Assembly: GCA_017424205.1 (NCBI GenBank)
Contig: JAFPAS010000134.1
Span: 1 to 7,052, forward strand
Length of the DNA stretch: 7,052 bases
Direction: 5' to 3'
Source: Prevotella sp.
Lineage (GTDB): Bacteria > Bacteroidota > Bacteroidia > Bacteroidales > Bacteroidaceae
In this document: positions 6,353-7,052 of the stretch, in pieces
Layout of the letters: each line of letters begins with the position of its first letter
Position numbering within the stretch: the stretch's first letter is position 1
Program-made: the position numbers and the translations under genes
The notes under the pieces: generated by a model
What the model saw: the letters and a program-made list of their open reading frames with translations, nothing else
What the model was told of the DNA's origin: nothing
The model's database searches: none

Positions 6353-7052
6353 TTATTCTGTTACTTCTTCACGAGGAATAGCCTTGCCGTTTACCATCTT
6401 GTACATCCTGTCAAACTCCTCATGTGTGCGCTTCCAGCGGTTGTGTGTCCACAGATAGAATGCAGGCTGCTTGTTTATTGTTTCCTCAAGCAGTTTGAAG
6501 AAACGTATAGTTATCTCGTTTTCTGGCAACTTCGTAGCCTCACGGGTAACAAGGTGGAAGGTGCATATATACTTGCCTCGCTTTGGGCGCTCCATCTCTA
6601 CATAGAACACAGCGTCGTTCATCTTGCGCATGATGCGCTCGCCACCTGTAAACACTGGGGTGTCGTGGTTGAGGAACGGCAGCCACAGATGTATGTTATG
6701 CCAGCGCGGCGACTGGTCACTGATATATCCGAAGAGATAGTTCTTCTTCTCTTTCTTATATGTCACGAGATAGCGCAATATGTCTTTCTTAGGTATGCAC
6801 ACACCGCCCTGTGCCGAACGGATGTCGATAAACAGGCGGTCGAAGGCATCGTTATAAAGAGGATGGTAGATAAGTCCCATCACAGCTTCGGGATACTGGC
6901 GGAAGGCGAGTCCTGTTGCCGAGAGCCACTCCCAGTTGCAGTAATGTCCAAGTATGGCAGCACAGTTCTGTCCCTCGCTGAAACATTTCTCCATCTGGTC
7001 TACATTGCGAAACTCAATATGCTTAAGCAGCGTCTCCTTGCTTATGCTCAGC
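6353..7052 (-). CDS. Lysophospholipid/lipid A acyltransferase (HtrB/LpxL-like), 5' partial
   Basis: This is the C-terminal part of an HtrB/LpxL/LpxM-family acyltransferase, membrane-associated enzymes that add a secondary acyl chain to lipid A or a related lipid. The frame stays open to the window edge (LSISKETLLKHIEFRNVDQ precedes the Met at 6994), so that Met is internal and roughly 80-100 N-terminal residues, including the usual membrane anchor, lie outside. The catalytic H-x4-E motif is GHYCNWEW, with His encoded at 6944-6946 and Glu at 6929-6931. Further family blocks are FGYISDQSPRW, FTGGERIMRKMNDAVFYVEM and QPAFYLWTHNRWKR near the C-terminus, which corresponds to the conserved W-x-H-R-RWK-type ending. 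It is the first visible gene of the - strand operon and is followed after 2 bp by the kinase. Because several Bacteroidota acyltransferases of this family act on aminolipids or other lipids, lipid A is the likely but not certain acceptor. Confidence 0.9.
   Translation of the reverse strand, partial: LSISKETLLKHIEFRNVDQMEKCFSEGQNCAAILGHYCNWEWLSATGLAFRQYPEAVMGLIYHPLYNDAFDRLFIDIRSAQGGVCIPKKDILRYLVTYKKEKKNYLFGYISDQSPRWHNIHLWLPFLNHDTPVFTGGERIMRKMNDAVFYVEMERPKRGKYICTFHLVTREATKLPENEITIRFFKLLEETINKQPAFYLWTHNRWKRTHEEFDRMYKMVNGKAIPREEVTE

Overview
The window looks like a stretch of a Bacteroidota chromosome, most likely Bacteroidales and Prevotella-like. The base composition is moderate, Shine-Dalgarno sequences are weak or A-rich, and the gene content (LicC/LicD-type enzymes, an LPS-core kinase, an HtrB/LpxL-type acyltransferase, GT4 and GT9 glycosyltransferases) fits outer-membrane glycolipid assembly. 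The taxonomic call is an inference from style and content; no rRNA or other marker gene is present.

There are eight protein genes in two converging sets, with almost no spare DNA. The left set (+ strand, 1-3619) starts mid-gene with a fold-type I PLP enzyme of the HisC/CobD-like aminotransferase group. It overlaps a LicC-like cytidylyltransferase by 4 bp (ATGA). A LicD-family phosphotransferase follows 9 bp later, then an 89-bp spacer carrying six 10-bp tandem repeats, then a GT4 glycosyltransferase. The right set (- strand, read from 7052 down to 3687) starts with an acyltransferase cut by the window edge. It continues with an LPS-core-type kinase (2 bp gap), a second LicD paralog (4 bp ATGA overlap) and a GT9 heptosyltransferase-family protein (17 bp overlap). 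The two sets meet at a 67-bp gap holding a hairpin whose U-tract serves the - strand operon.

Read together, the genes suggest a pathway that builds and decorates an LPS/LOS core or a related surface glycan. The PLP enzyme would supply an amino-phosphate or amino-phosphonate head group, the LicC-like enzyme would activate it with CTP, and one or both LicD proteins would transfer it to sugar. The GT4 and GT9 enzymes extend the glycan, the kinase adds phosphate, and the acyltransferase acts on the lipid A part. The family assignments are well supported by motifs; the identity of the head group is not visible and is the main open question.

The most notable points are the PLP enzyme/LicC/LicD cassette, the two close LicD paralogs in opposing operons (36 of 41 residues identical in the core), and the 10-bp repeat tract before the GT4 gene. 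No RNA genes, insertion sequences, CRISPR arrays or gene-free stretches over 300 bp were seen.
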